A DNA stretch of 64,000 nt from Amphibalanus amphitrite (GCF_019059575.1 NW_024882719.1:124001-188000); one strand, 5' to 3'; shown: positions 47,001 to 60,639, numbered from the stretch's first letter. The notes: generated by a model not told the origin, from the letters alone. Numbers and translations are program-made.

Positions 47001-50000
47001 TGATGCAAAATAGATTGTCCCCATGAAATTTAATAACGACGCCATCTCAAACATCTCAAACGATCTCATACAGCCCCTCTCCGACCCTAGCCGGACTGGT
47101 GACCCTGGGGTGGCCCTCTCACCGCCCGCCGCCCCCGCAGGCTCCATCATCCCGCCGATAGCGGTCCGCAGGTGCCCCCTCACCGAGTCACGACCCCGAG
47201 CGGGGTATACCGGCCGGTAACGATTCCAGTCAGTGCGACAGCGCTTCCCGCGGCAGCCTCGGTACTGCGCCGTGACCGGCTCCGTGAGCGGTTCCGTGAA
47301 CGGCTCCGTGACAGTCTCCGTGACCGGACGCAAAGAGTTACGATGCGTGGTATACATAGACGGGAGGAGACGTAAGTGATGTGGTTCTTTGAAAGTCACG
47401 AAACAACATCAATATAATGAGCATCAGGGAGAAACAAATCTAAAAAGCGAAACAATTTGCAAAAAGTTGTGAATTTCCTTTCAGAAGATGAAGCTGCGCA
47501 GGGCAAGCAGATATTCAATGAAAAATACTAGCAAAATAAAGACACAAGACGCAAAGGCTTTAATAGAAATTTACAACTTCTTGTATTAAACGAACAGGAG
47601 GCGACAGCGTTTCTTGAACTTGTTTGTGACAATGCTCCCAGATTGGTATATTCATTGATAAGTGAAGCTCTTTCTTGCTATAACATCTTTCGTCTCCTGG
47701 GGCTCTATGAACAGCGATGAATGCATGACGAACATTCAACGTCCATCCCAATCAATCGATCCCTGGATCATACTCTATCTGAATGCTTTTGATAATGACC
47801 CTTGACGGGTTTCAGATTTAATCACATCCTATGCAGAATAGAGTCATTATGCTCCCAAGCACCACACATCAGTAATCAATCGTTACCCCGAGAGCATACA
47901 CATGACAAATTTCATAATTGCTGGGCGCATTATCGGGTGTATATGATCCGCCCCGGTTGCATATATGCATGCACTCCAGCCGTGGTGCAAGCGTCCGGTC
48001 GTAACTTCCCCTTCCCCTTTTGTTCCTTGCGACATGGCCTTTCGTTTGCAGGCCACCAGGGGCCATAGGTCGGCTGGGAAACTGTCTCCGTAGTTGATCG
48101 AGGCCTGACACAGATGGTTGGTCTCTTCCCCACGGCACCATAACACCCACCCACACAGTACATAAAACGGCGCGGGCCATCAGACGGTCTCAATAAAATG
48201 TAGGCGGGACATCATGATCGTTTGTTGCTGGACCCGATGGCCTCATTGGGAGGGGGAGGGGGACGGGGAGAGAACGGTGCAGCTGACGAGGGCTGCAGAT
48301 GTAAGGCGGGAGGAGTCGATACTGAAACGGTGCAATAGGTGTCCCTCTACGGTTGCCCAACGCCAAGGCACCGTACAGGGGTTGTTGGTCTAATAACAAC
48401 GTTATTCTTTTGATTAAAGGAAAAGCTTTGGACACTGGCGGATCCAGGGGGAGCATTTGGGGCAAATTCTGTCCCGTGGCGCCCGAAATCGACACAATTT
48501 TGCGATCTATTTTCGGGAAAAAAGGAAAACAAAACACCTCGTATTAGTAAAAAAGTTATCTTAAACTCCTCAGCGGTGCGTAAGGAATCAACGGACAATT
48601 TTTGGAAATTTGATATTTTTTGGTGGGAGGGGTATCCTTGCAGCGTCCAAGACCTCCTTTCTGGATCCGGTATTAACTGGAATATGACATTTCATTTGAG
48701 ACCTCGGATAAAAATAGCAAATGAAATATGGATTGTGAAACGTCATCATGACCAATGCATATATAGCATGTGTGCATGCAATTTCTGGTAGCAAAGTACA
48801 TGGGTGGGCAAATAGCCTGAGGATGGCTGCTTGGGAATCCCTAATTGTTCAATTAGGTGACTCTTAAATTGTGTCTAATGTAAGTGCCTAAAATCTAAAT
48901 GCACCTAACTCAAGACAGAAGCATACTTTGCGTCAAATGGAAATAGCGTATAATTTGTGTAATATTCGATCTTACCAGTCACGAAACGTTTTCCTTCAAA
49001 TGTAAATGACACCCAAGTAAAAGTACAAAACACACATCTCTGAACTAAAACACCGCTCTGTAAACACCTCCATAAAAGCTGCATTCTCTTCGCACGATGC
49101 CGTTAGCCAAAGTATCCGGTCCCGGCACCCGAGGTCTGGAACATCCCTGAGAGCGGTGACGGGGGCCGTGACGTGGCCGGGTAGAGGGGCGTGGGAGGGG
49201 TCAGCAGCCGTGACCTGCCCCCGTCCCCCCTCGAACCGGTCTCTAGCGGGAGCGGTGGGGGCTCCCGGACGACACAGACAGAGCATCCTGCAGAGAGCGG
49301 CTAACTCACGGCATCCTGCCAGGAGAAGTCATTGGCCAACGTTTGACGGCTTTCTGAGGACGTCCAGCTCACGGCATACCGCGGTGAGAGTGAGAGTGGT
49401 CGCCGGCAGTCGGTGGCTGCTCGGTGCAGACCAAGTGCATCCAGAGTGGACGCACTTGGTGTCGTCCGCTGGCAATCTTAGCCCGCGGAAGGAGCAATCA
49501 AAGGCGTCCGTACAGAGAAAGACGAACGAGGTCGCGGGGTCCGCTTCCCCTCTCCCTCCGCTATCGGCAGGGTCGTCGGGTCACCTCAGGACCCTGTTAT
49601 GACGCGGTCCAACAGCCGTGCAGCCGACTGTTTATCAACCACTCAATTGGCCTCAAACGCCCTGCAGTCTATAATTACCGCCCAGATGAGCCGAGTGAGA
49701 TACCAGGCCTATCAAGGAAACAAGGCAGCACCGTTAGACGGGTCAGAAGGAGGGGCACGTCTTAATATGCGATATACACGACAGCCTTGCTGGAGGAGTT
49801 TTTGCAATCGTCTTGCCGGTGTTATAGTTCGACCCCGCGCCCGTGTCCTTAGTGGGCTGGCATCGGTTTCGGTGCTCTCAGTTGCGGCAGGGCAGGTTGG
49901 GTAACACGGCCAGAGGCTGTCGAGCCCGCGGCCCGCCCTGTTCAGGTCGTGAGGGGGAGACGACGACCGGCCGGAGGGACACGGGCGGGGCCACGAGGCG

Positions 50001-50938
50001 CCGCTCCGGCCGCGGGCGGTGGTATTTCACTGGCCCGGGCGCCGTGACACCGTGAGGAGCTGCTCGCAGAACCGGCGGCGCCGAGGGCTACCACTGCCGC
50101 TCGCACCGAGAGCTCCCCTGGTGAAAGGTACCCTGCGCGCATTGAGCTCGTAAATCCGCGGCGGACCCACCCAGCGGCACTGACGGCTGGTGCGGTGCAA
50201 CAGCACGCTCCCGGTCCTACCTCCATGGCCTGCTTACCGGGGATGCCGCGCAATCGGCCCTCATTAGCGGATACGGCTCCCCGAGATGGCCTATATGACC
50301 TGATGAACAGCTCAGTGAAAAGAGGCAATCTAGCCGGCCAAGCCCGAGCATATCTGCTATGTGTTACACGTTGACGGTTGAGCCTACAGCCCGGCCACAA
50401 CACGCGTCATTGTGAAATAAATTATAAAATGAAAAAATACGCGACCCGGTGACAGAGCCCTGTGACGCATTGCAACTCGGTCATGTGACCTGTCTAGTTC
50501 ATTGACAGTCCCGCCGCGCCGTCAGGTGTCGAGGTCAACAGGAGAAGATCACATGTAATGGAGGAAAATGTGACATAATGAAGGGTAATAGTGGACTGTC
50601 CTACATCTGAACGGTATTCTGCTGCTAGACGAAGAAAATGGTGAAGTACAACAGTGAGTAAATTGTCGAACCCTTTGACCACAAAGGGAAAGTGAACTGG
50701 TGTAGGAATGTATCTTGTCTGTTCCCGTCCGCCAAAACATCTGGGTTGAAATGATATCGCTGTTTTTAGATGTAGATTAACTGATTGATGATAAAAGACA
50801 CGCAAGTATCTGTTTCATATTTTTGTCCGTTAAAAAATGTCCCTCCAGTGACCTGTACTTGGGGTAAAATACATATTTTTTTTTTCGTGAACGCTTTCTG
50901 CATGAGTATGTATAATCAATGGAGTTATATGTATATGT
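44067..50938. other. 6.9 kb intergenic, no gene seen
   Basis: Apart from the 12-bp repeat at 47271-47330, I recognise nothing. Open frames at 46390-46959 (189 codons), 49156-49765 and 49942-50403 lie in GC-rich DNA, overlap frames on the other strand and show no family motif or clear splice context. Confidence 0.5.
47271..47330. repeat. 12-bp short tandem repeat, five units
   Basis: CGTGACCGGCTC and variants (CGTGAGCGGTTC, CGTGAACGGCTC, CGTGACAGTCTC, CGTGACCGGACG) follow one another head to tail. Confidence 0.8.
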
Positions 50939-51270
50939 TACAGGGAGTATGCGATTTCAGTTACTTTGCAACGACCCTAGGGTGGTTGTAACCTCCCTGA
51001 ACGATCAGTTTGTTTGCAACGACCCTAGGGACGTTACAAAATAACTGCTCATTCCGGGACGTTGTAACGAAACTAGGGTCGTTGCAACCTCCCTAGTTAG
51101 TATGCAACGAACCTAGGGTTGTTACAAAATAACTAGGGAGTTTAAGAATTCATCGAGTCTCGTTTCACAGGAGGGCCGTCAACAATCTTGTCCAATGAAA
51201 ATCTTGTTCAATATAGCTCATTTAAAAAGAAAAGGGGAACACAATTTGAACATTCAGCTCAGGAGTATTT

Positions 51271-51385
51271 CACGACGGCCATCTATAATACACATTTTGT
51301 GCAGATAAGGTGCACATTTGGTGCAGATTTGTTCAAATTAGATGGACATTCGCCAGGAAGCCCTTCGTAAAAACGGCCATTATCC
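51271..51385. mobile_element. Short relative of the 60.6-kb inverted-repeat element
   Basis: It begins TTTCACGACGGCCATCTA, contains GGTGCACATTTGGTGCAGAT and ends GTAAAAACGGCCATTA, matching segment a of the 60.6-kb element including its tip. It sits immediately inside the left arm of the 3.06-kb TA-flanked element. Confidence 0.55.
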
Positions 51386-51394
51386 GCTCGTTTC

Positions 51395-51934
51395 CAGTCT
51401 TTTTGTGATCGTAAACGTTCAAACATGTAAAATGATGGTGGTCCCATGCATTATGGTGGGTGTCAAGGTCACGTGAATGTCAGGTCAAGGTCATTGACCT
51501 TTGATGACCTTAGTTCACTTCTTCTGGGCTCATATATTTTTTAGGCTAGTTTTTCGAGCTGATTTCGAATTTAGCACCCATTTGAACATTTACGAAGTAA
51601 TTTTGGCGCCTTCCTACAATGTCACGAAGCTGTCAGTGTTGGTTGACACCTATTATGGACAGCTAGCAAGACGCCTACTGGTTAACCTGACCTGACCTGA
51701 CCCGACCTGGCCTAAAAGCATCAAGACATCATCGGTGATCAAAGCTAACATGAAATTCGTAATCAGCGCCCCGAAAAACCTCGTATCAACTAACTCTCCA
51801 AAATATGACTTGTTAAAGGTCATAGGTCCCGATTTTCCCGACTTTTGAGTCACTGGCCTGACCTGGAAGGTCAACCAATAACCTAGCCCTGCCTTTTGCG
51901 TTTGCAGCTAGCAAAACACCAATAAGGGCGAGAG
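51395..51934 (-). mobile_element. Partial AGGTCA family 1-like element in inverted orientation
   Basis: Read on the minus strand this matches roughly the left two-thirds of the family 1 interior, in reverse order of the 3.0-kb copy: GGTCAACCAATGACC-type text near 51870, the period-5 GGTCA array near 51690 and the short-arm region near 51600. Neither tip is recognisable. It lies head-to-head against the element that starts at 51939. Confidence 0.6.
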
Positions 51935-51938
51935 TTAA

Positions 51939-53524
51939 CCCCGCAGGACCTGTTGGTTTTCTACATACGCGCCGGCCGGGGGGAGGGCTGTGTACGACCC
52001 CCTCGTCGTTTTTCGCCCCCGTTGGATTTAGAGCGTCGCGGAAAAAACGAGCGTGTGTGCCGTTAGGAGACACAACAGCTAGTACCCGATTTTAAGGTCT
52101 CAGGTCAACTGGTGACCTCTGAGGTCGGGTCATGTGACCCAAGACACGGGTTCGGTTTTTGATCAATAACTTTTTTAAAAACAGTTGCAGAGCGCGATTT
52201 TAGCATAAACGTGCTCGCCTTGCTCAGGCGTGTCGAATGGTATACTTTTTGTTCGGATGAGGTCAACTTGAGGTGTTGACCTCGGGTCAAGGTCAGGTCA
52301 GAGACCCCTAGGTCGTGAAATTGGTCAAAAGAGGTCATGTTGCATTTTATTCGATTCGGCAGGTCTTCCTCAGTCCATTGGTGGCTTGACCGACTCGCTA
52401 GCTCAGTTTGATCGGGAGTTATTGACGAAAAGCTCGTAGGACCCTAGTGACGTCATAATCACGCAACGTCAACAATGCAAAACTGAAGCTTCTAACTTTT
52501 GCAAGGAGTGCATGAAATCACGATCCGTGTGCTTGCAATAGTTTGAGATTGCTCCCGGCGCCAGAATAGCAGTTTTCATTTTTCTCAATTGACTTATAGT
52601 GTTGAGGTCACGTGACCGACCTGACCTCATGTGATCTTTAGGAAAAATCCTAGAGGTACAAGTTGTGAGACTTCTACATAGGAGATGCACGTTCTGTAAG
52701 TTTCATCCCCTGTAAAAGCTCCTCCGGGACTGAGGGCGTTGCGAAGTTGCGGCATCTGAGGACCGTCCACTTATGACGTCATAGGTCAGTAACCTGACCT
52801 GACCTGAAAATTTGGTTGGTGTCACAAAATCCGGCTTGAATCAAAGGTCAGGTATGCCTAGTTTCAGCTCTCTGTTACTGGCGTGTTCGGAGCTATGGCG
52901 AAAAAAAAAACTAGGGGGCGAGGATTAAGCTAGGCTGGTTTGGGTAAGTTTGGGTCAAGTAGTTTTAGGCGTCCCACCCGCACCAGCTATTTATAGCAGC
53001 TGTACCTAAACCACCAGCGACAGCTTCGTAGCAAGTTGCATTGGCACCACAACTATACGTACTTCGCAAATGTCTCAACGAATGCTGGATTCGAAATAAG
53101 CTAAAAAAAATCTTTAAAATCGTACAATTTGGAACAGTCACCTGAAGTCACCAAACGTCAATGACCTTGACCTGGCCGACAACTGACAAGTCAACTTGAA
53201 ACCCATTATGATGCATGGGACAACCATCAGTTCATATGTTGGCACGTTTATATGTAATCACAATGGAAGTCTGGAAACGCAATTTAGTGTGCGCTAACAT
53301 AAACGGCAAATCATTTCGGTCTGCCATGGTCTCAGAAATCAGATCAAAGGTCAAAGGTCATTGGTTTTAGGATCATGTACTGTAGGTATAGGGAATGTGT
53401 AACCAGTAACGTAGATAAGTTCGAGGACACTCAAAGTTTCGTCACGATCGGCCGCTTTTAGCGCGAGATAATCGCGAAAAAAAACGAGGGGTTTTATCCG
53501 ACCCGCACCCCTAAAAGTGTGAGG
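51939..53524 (+). mobile_element. Old diverged AGGTCA family 1-like element
   Basis: TTAA lies at 51935-51938 and GGG|ATAA at the right end. The left part matches the family 1 interior (CGCGGAAAAAACGAGCGTG) and the right part matches its end (ATCGGCCGCTTTTAGCGCGAG). The end hairpins and the central palindrome have decayed. It lies in the same orientation as the 3.0-kb copy, within the 3.06-kb TA-flanked element. Confidence 0.6.
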
Positions 53525-54002
53525 GATAACCCGCACACGGATAGCGACGGATATCCATCACACCTACCCCAGTAACTCTATTTTCCACATGTAAGCATAT
53601 GCTGGCGATATAATGCAGCCAAAATTATCACAGTTACGTAAGTACCTTGTCCCGGGCACCACCTATACTCCTGAGCTGAATGTTCAAATTGTGTTCTCCT
53701 TTTCTCTTAAGCTGAACTAGATTGAACAAGATTTTCATTGGAAAAGATTGTTGACTGTGAAACGAGACTCCTGTGAAACGAGACTCGATGAATTCTTAAA
53801 CTCCCTAGTTATTTTGTAACAACCCTAGGTTCGTTGCATACTAACTAGGGAGTTTGCAACGACCCTAGTTTCGTTACAACGTCCCGGAACGAGCAGTTAT
53901 TTTGTAACGTCCCTAGGGTCGTTGCAAACAAACTGATCGTTCAGGGAGGTTACAACCACCCTAGGGTCGTTGCAAACTAACTGAAATCGCATACTCCCTG
54001 TA

Positions 54003-54475
54003 ACATATATATAGAAGAAGGTGGATTACTATACTTTTTCAAACATTTTTTAAATCGCTCCACTTAAACTCCTTTATTTGGAAAATAACAGTTCAATCCA
54101 TGTTTCAGAACTTGCGGAAATTTACTAACAATAGCCAGCAAACGAATCAATTCACAGAACCCAATGAAAATAATTCGCAAAAAAAAACATGAAGGAGACA
54201 ATACAAACGTCAGGTTACCGAAAACGATTTTCAATGCGCATTAGGATAAGCGCGGATTCACCAGTCGCAATCCACCGTTGCAGGCATGTGAGCTTTTGGC
54301 ACCGGGCTGGGCTCTTAGTGCCATTTCTGGGCTGCATGCCAGCCTGAGCTGAAATAATGCACCTCGCCGCTTAGGTTTCGTCGATAGGCTCCTAACAGAA
54401 CCACAAAAGCTTGTTACTGCGCCCACCGTGCCAGCACGGGATAGCTTTTCTCAGGTCGGAGGCGCCTCTCTCTCT

Positions 54476-54551
<76 letters not shown>

Positions 54552-56425
54552 ACGGTCGGACGCACCCCTTCCGGGATGTTTGCTATTTGATAAGATCAAG
54601 GCAGTATTCGTGAAAAACGATGTCGCAAGCACACCCATCTATTTCTGATGCCAAGATTGTCACCTTTAAAGAACATAGAGGAAATACTTGCTTCAGTGTT
54701 AAGACGAGCACACCTCTACGTTTCGTGATCACTTTCACTTTAATCTTAAGCTTAAAGAAATTCGTTTGCATGTTCATCGCAAAGCGTTCACTGCGAAATC
54801 TGTACATGTTACTTTTTCAACTGTAATATTATGAATACATTTTACAATTGGTTCTGGAAATACATGAGCACCCAGAGCACTGGAATAATCGGATAAATGA
54901 AGATATGAATAGATCAAATCAAGAGCTAGAAGTGAATGTACTACATGTAGATGAAGGAAGATGAGGGAGGATGAACCCTATGAAGGGCATCGCTGACGTG
55001 CTATACTAGTCCAGCTGGCTGTCACCACGAGACGACAAACCCGGGCCGACCTTGCGCTGACAGTCGGGTCAGGTGGTGGCCAGATAATCTCACGGAAAAT
55101 CACACATCTCACCACCTACTTTCCAGAACCTCTTTACGCAATCATCTCTCTGGTGGGGTATCAGATCGTTGTTAAGTGATAACGCTGCCTGAGACCATTT
55201 ACGCGCAGGTAAATTAACTGGCTCTGCCTAAAATGGTGATCGTTTGCATAATGTATAACCACTGGGGCGCATCAAACAGTGGTGCTATACTCTGTGACCT
55301 GAACTTGTTCAGGCTGGCTCAATCACTCCATCTTATTTCCTGTCGTCAAGACATTGTACCTAAAGCGCCGATAAGAAATCGTCTGGAATCGCCGAAACCA
55401 GTTAATGCCACCATAAAGGTCGCGAGTGCTCTATCGCGTTTATTGTATCTATCTTCCCCTACTTTGCCCAGAGTTCTCAGCGCGTCGGTGTCGGCACCAG
55501 ACGACCTTGGGGGGGGGGGGGGCAGCGAGAGTGAGCTGCGCGGAGGGCGGCGGTTGCGGCGCCCGAGCCGTTATGTGGCGCACCTCTGCAGGCGCGAGGA
55601 CGCCGCTCCTCGCCGCGTTTGTCACACCTCGCCGGGGAGGGAATTCCAGGGCTCCGTCCCAGCCCCACCCTCACGTGCAGGGATGGACCGGAACAGGTGC
55701 CTCCGGCGACAGAGGCTCACAGCTCGGAGCCGAAGGATGCGAACGGGCTAGCAGCTCGTGGCACAGCCACTCGCTCCCGTCCCACGCCCGGCACAAATGG
55801 GTCACGGCCCATATTAACATGGAAGCGTACCAGGCTGCGCACCGCTGAGCACAACTTTATCAGCATAGGTCACGATGGCACTCAGCTGGGATATGCCTGG
55901 GAGAGAGACGAAGGCACGCGCCCGGCTCACCATCATAGACCGCCCGCTGGTATCGCTGAGAGGAGCTTCCGCCACCGCAGAAATGAGCTCCATTCAAATC
56001 CAACGGTTGCGCAAAGCCGAAGCGGCGAACAAAGCCGTGACTGATCATCGGGCGGCGTTTGGGCTGAGTTGATGATTGGATGAGTGGCTTCGATATGGAC
56101 GAGTAGAGAATGATAGTGCCGATTCACCGGCCAACAATGATAAACGTTAGGATCACGCAGAGATGTGGCATACTCGTGACGTGGCCCATGCAACTTTAAT
56201 GCTAAGGCGATTGTCAGATCGTTGTATATGCACTTCGTGATAGTTCTTCCTCTTCTTTGTAATGATGCTTCCGGAGCTTGTCTTACATCTAGCCGATCAG
56301 TTTCACGGCATGCAACTGCACCTGCACACTGTGCATTGCATACTACTACATAGAGTTTTAGCAGTAACGGTCCGTGATGAACAAATTCTTCCTTCATCTG
56401 TTTTTGGTCACTATTATTACAAGTG
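54003..56425. other. Intergenic with GC-rich block at 55.48-55.78 kb
   Basis: It contains the (TC)n tract and a GC-rich block with a G14 run at 55509-55522. Several overlapping frames of 140-172 codons on both strands run through the block; I treat them as compositional. Confidence 0.5.
54476..54549. repeat. C11 run followed by (TC)n microsatellite
   Basis: Eleven C are followed by about 63 bases of TC repeat (54487-54549). No mobile element abuts it clearly. Confidence 0.9.
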
Positions 56426-57367
56426 GGGGAGAGTGGGGCTATCTGTTACAGGGGTAAGTTGTTACAAAGGAAATATCTTTAAAAATACTGTTGATATGGC
56501 GCCAATATTTACGCTAGCAGAAAGGTTACGCACATTTTACATGTCACTACAGGCTCAGACCTGGTGGAACGCCATGTCGCCCTGTCGCACTGGGGTAAGT
56601 TGTGACAGCAAAAGTATTTTTTGCTGGCCAACACTTTGGGTCGTTTTTTGTCAAGGTGATTTGTGTAAGAATGTTGAATGTATGTTCACAAAATTAAGCG
56701 ATAATTTCTTTTGTAAGATCACCAAGTAAAACGCACTAGTCTCTTCATGTAAACAAACATTTGAGTTCGGTCTTGTGAAAGTCGGCCGCCGCAGGGCCGG
56801 GGCATGTTTAAAGATGACTGCCCAAGACTGCTTATAGCGTGCTCCATTTCGCCTGGGCGTAAATTTCGTGCAGAAAATCAAACTTCGGTCAGTATGACAA
56901 TGCATGGTGCCCTTGGCGTCGCAGTAAAGGCAAATCAGAGATTGAGCCATGTTTGATGAGCCTTTTCATGCGTGTGGAGTACAGTAATGGTTTATGCTTT
57001 ATTGTTCTTGCCTTTCAATGAGAAAGGAAAGCATGTTTAGCATTATCCATTAAGGAGGCTTACGATCGGTTCCGATAGGACGGCCAATGACAGTTATAAT
57101 GATGAAGAAACTACGAAAAAAGAAGTGTAACATGTTACCCCATATCGTGTATCAAGTTGCCCCACAATTTTTCAACTTACCCCAAAAATCTTGCTTTGGT
57201 TTTCTGAATTTCATATAAAAGTGAATAGTCGTAAAGAAGTGAAAGTTTGCATGTGCTTTCCAAATTGATTCAGCTAGCATGTGACCAAATTTGGTGCAAT
57301 TTCTTTGAATAGCTTGGCCACTAAGTGCAGAAGACCAAAAAGTGTAACACATAGCCCCACTCTCCCC
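56426..57367. mobile_element. Second GGGG-tipped non-autonomous DNA element
   Basis: The ends GGGGAGAGTGGGGCTATCTG and CACATAGCCCCACTCTCCCC are inverted repeats. The subterminal motif GGGGTAAGTTGT(T/G)ACA recurs near 56451 and 56592, and its complement near 57135-57190. Size and design resemble the 18.3-kb element, though the sequence differs. No coding capacity. Confidence 0.68.
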
Positions 57368-59560
57368 TGATTGTTCAGGGCATTTTCGTATCATACCTAC
57401 TAACTAGTGGTGTCAATCGGAACTTGAATCTTTGGAATTCCGATTTTGTCCGATGCCCAATGCGGAATTTGATTGGACAATGCATGGACAGCAGGCTTTG
57501 GACAACTTTGGATAAGCACAGTCACTCGCTACATCTCAGCCTTTTTATGAAGTAATCGTGTTTACATTGAATAGCGAATAGAAAGCTCAGCTTTCGATAT
57601 GATTAGCACTTTTAAGCTGGTAATGGTCCATTAAAAGCAAATTAAATTACAGTGTTGAGTGTAAACTATTACGCAAAACCTATAGGTTTCGGACATCTGC
57701 AGCTTAGCTGTGGCATTCCACCATGTTAAATGAACAAAATAATTTGATAATCGCTGCAGCCGCATAGGGTCAATGACGCGATTGTGGTAAAACTAAGTAG
57801 GGTGAGAATCACCAGCTACACTACATTTGTCTTGCATCAACTCAGGGAGAAGATCTAGCTATGCGATAGGTATGTTGTCCAGAACGTGGAGTATGTGTGT
57901 TTCCGGTGATTAAATGTCGCTATTACCGAACAAAAAGACCGGCTGTGGGACTTGTTTTGACTCGCTGCATAGTGCATAGCCAGATGCGTTTCAGCACGTG
58001 TGGTATTCGGAATCACGTCTGCCTGTCGCGGCTGTTGGTAAAAAGTCGCACTGTGTGGTCAGCCGGCGGCTGATCGTCGTTCCAGTTCACCAGCTTGTGA
58101 GCATTATATCGCTCAACTGTGCGATCGGCGGCGGTCCCACGGGTAACCACACTGGACCAGTGGTTTATGTTGATTGCAGGGTCAAACGGAATAAATGACA
58201 GCGCAGTAGGCCCAGATTTGCCCATACTTCATTCTCGGACATTCCTCTTGAAAATAATGCAGAAGAAGAATTGTATTCAATACAGTTCAATAGCAACTTG
58301 CATGAATGACAAACGATTAAGTTCACACTTGAATAATTCTTGATGACACGGGGCGTAATGTTTTACGATCGTTCGTCACGATAAAATGGCTGTATTTCGC
58401 ATTCCCTACCATGTGAAAGTTTCAATTGCAAATGTCCCCTAAACACAAGCTGCGACATATTGGTTTCTCCTCAGGTCAGATTCTCTGCATCATACCATTA
58501 CCGTTACAACTCTCCACAAGTGTCATCATCAACTCGCTTAGTTCTGAGTGCCAGCTCTACTAGTTACCAGACAATGAGTGTCCATCTTCCGTCACCGCCC
58601 ACGCTGCTCGACGTGACATCAGTCGGGAATGCCGTGTGTGGAAACGCCTCACGAAACGCCCCATAGACAGCGGTCACAATGCACAGGGACCGGTTTTCCC
58701 GCCGATCGCGGCGGCGCGGTGCAGGCTGCGACCGGTGACCTCGGGCGCGGTCGGGTCACGCCGGCGGAGGTCGACAGTGACTGGGAGTCTGCCACCTCAG
58801 GGTTCTCACACCATGATGCTGGACAGGTCTGCAAGGTTATTATTATCGATCGGCATTGAAGCTGGGCATTGTCTTCAAATCGGGTCACACTTGAGCTTTG
58901 AACCTCATAACTTCTCCAGTCGGATGCATCAAGGGGTTGGGAACATGGTGACAGCGGTCAACCACGAATTGCTCACAGCGGCCGGGCAAAATGATATGGC
59001 GTAATGAGCTCGTGCCGCATGAAATGGTGCGAAAAAAAAACGAATATGAATAATTTATCGCACATGACACATGCCTAACCGAATATAAAATTTTGCTCTC
59101 AAGCACATGAGATAGGTAAATGTCATTACGTCACAGTACATTCGTGGAAGCCGTAAATGTCGTTTTTGCTTTGTCAAAGTAACTTTGAAAAAACCTAGTT
59201 TGTTCAGAAACACTCCCGCGAAAGGTGTTTGCATGAATACTCTTAAACTGTAGACATTCTCATCAATGCAAGGCGTATCAAGTAAAGGTGAACGCATCAC
59301 CTTGCGCATCAAGGCGCAAGGTGAACACGCATCAGGCGCACTCATTGCATTTTATTCTGCTACATGCAATCCAAAGAAAGGCAGTCTAAATGTTTATCTC
59401 TGGATACATATCTGGATACAGATTCAGCAGTTACGGAGTTTGTAAAAACTCTATGAAAGTCTCAATAGTTCGGAGCAGAAACTGTTCAAAGATTGGGAAC
59501 GGAAAAGCAATACCCAGTTATATGAGCCCCTTCACCTACGTGAAGCTAGCAGCAGGGCGC
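57368..59560. other. Intergenic, no gene seen
   Basis: Mostly AT-rich. A GC-rich patch at 58660-58800 has overlapping frames with no recognisable product. Confidence 0.5.
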
Positions 59561-59702
59561 GGAAACTGCAGTTACGCACAACAACGTATCACCAGGCGAC
59601 CGCAGAAAAGTGCTCGATACGACGCAACCATGGAAACTGCAGTTACGCACAACAACGTATCACCAGGCGACCGCAGAAAAGTGCTCGATACGACGCAACC
59701 AT
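59561..59702. repeat. Perfect 71-bp tandem duplication
   Basis: Two identical 71-bp copies, each starting GGAAACTGCAGTTACGCACA. Identity is complete, so the duplication is recent or an assembly artefact. Confidence 0.95.
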
Positions 59703-59959
59703 GGATCCTGATTTTAATTTTCGCCGGACTGGGCATGCTGCATCCTTCGGTTGTACGGGGTTTATAACATTGATAGCCATTGACACAGATAACAGTAGTA
59801 CGTCAAGATGTTTCAAGATGTTTTGACGTCAAGATGTTTCTTGACGACCGCCTCGATGCGAAGGTCGAAAATTCGAAACGAAAACAATAAACGACTAGTA
59901 GCCGAAAAAACGTACGTCGAATTAGCTCTTTGTCACACTATCCGACTAGGTCTTTACTG

Positions 59960-60563
59960 GCTGTGGTCATTTCAGGTCAAGCTAGGTCAAGATCAATGAT
60001 GAGTGTTTGTATGTCTGTGTGTATACTGATGTGTGCACCGATTGGTTTGTGTGTCCCTATTACATGAGATCATGATCAGCAAAGGGTAAGACTTTTCAGA
60101 TTTCAGATTCAAGGTCTTGATCATGTAGCTTTTACCAAAAATGCAGTAAAAAAAAACTTCACGAAAAGGAAATTCAGCAAGCCTAAAATGTAATGTTTTT
60201 AGATGACCTAGGTTAACCTTGACCTTGACCCTGACATCTGTACATCGTCGAACAACATGTTCCATGATAGGTGGGAGGTAAGACTGGCAAAAAAGCCGAA
60301 ATCAAGGTGTCAAAAGCTCATAAGACCCATAACCAACGCAAGATGTTGGATATTTGTCAGTTGGGTCATGACATGACCTGAAAAACAAGGTAATATCTCC
60401 GAAACCAAAAACCACAGAAACTTGACATTTTCATTGGACATCAAGAAAGGATAGAGGAGCAGCTATACGAAAAATCAGGCTTCAAGCTCTAACAATGTTG
60501 AGTGCAGAGCAGAAAAACTGCCTGGGGGCACCCCCCCCCCCCAACATGTGCGGGCGAGGGCTA
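59960..60563 (+). mobile_element. Truncated AGGTCA element with right end preserved
   Basis: The right tip, read inward on the minus strand, is CCCTCGCCCGCACATGTT followed by a G13 run and GTGCCCCCAGG, similar in design and partly in sequence to family 1 tips; the flank is CTAA. AGGTCA/TGACC half-sites lie at 59975-59995 and 60215-60235. I see no matching left end, so the left limit is approximate. Confidence 0.5.
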
Positions 60564-60639
60564 AAGAAGCGTTTAAGTACAAGTACAAAACAAGGTAGCA
60601 TCTTTTCTGGCATTGTCCCAGAACTCACTCCAGAAGTCA

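Larger units (their letters stand above)
50941..54000. mobile_element. 3.06-kb TA-flanked element with 330-bp inverted arms
   Basis: TA lies on both sides (50939-50940, 54001-54002). The tip is CAGGGAGTATGCGATTTCAG and the arms are 50941-51271 and 53665-54000. Each arm contains several copies of a quasi-palindrome of the form GCAACGACCCTAGGG(T/A)CGTTGC. TA target and CAGGG tip suggest a Tc1/mariner-type non-autonomous element. The interior carries no transposase; it holds a small end fragment of the 60.6-kb element family (51271-51385) and two AGGTCA elements in opposite orientations (51395-51934, 51939-53524). Confidence 0.75.

Noticed and set aside
55233-56044. Overlapping 140-172 codon frames around 55.5 kb
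   Set aside because: Several frames on both strands are open at once in a GC-rich block with a G14 run; no family motif or codon pattern favours one.
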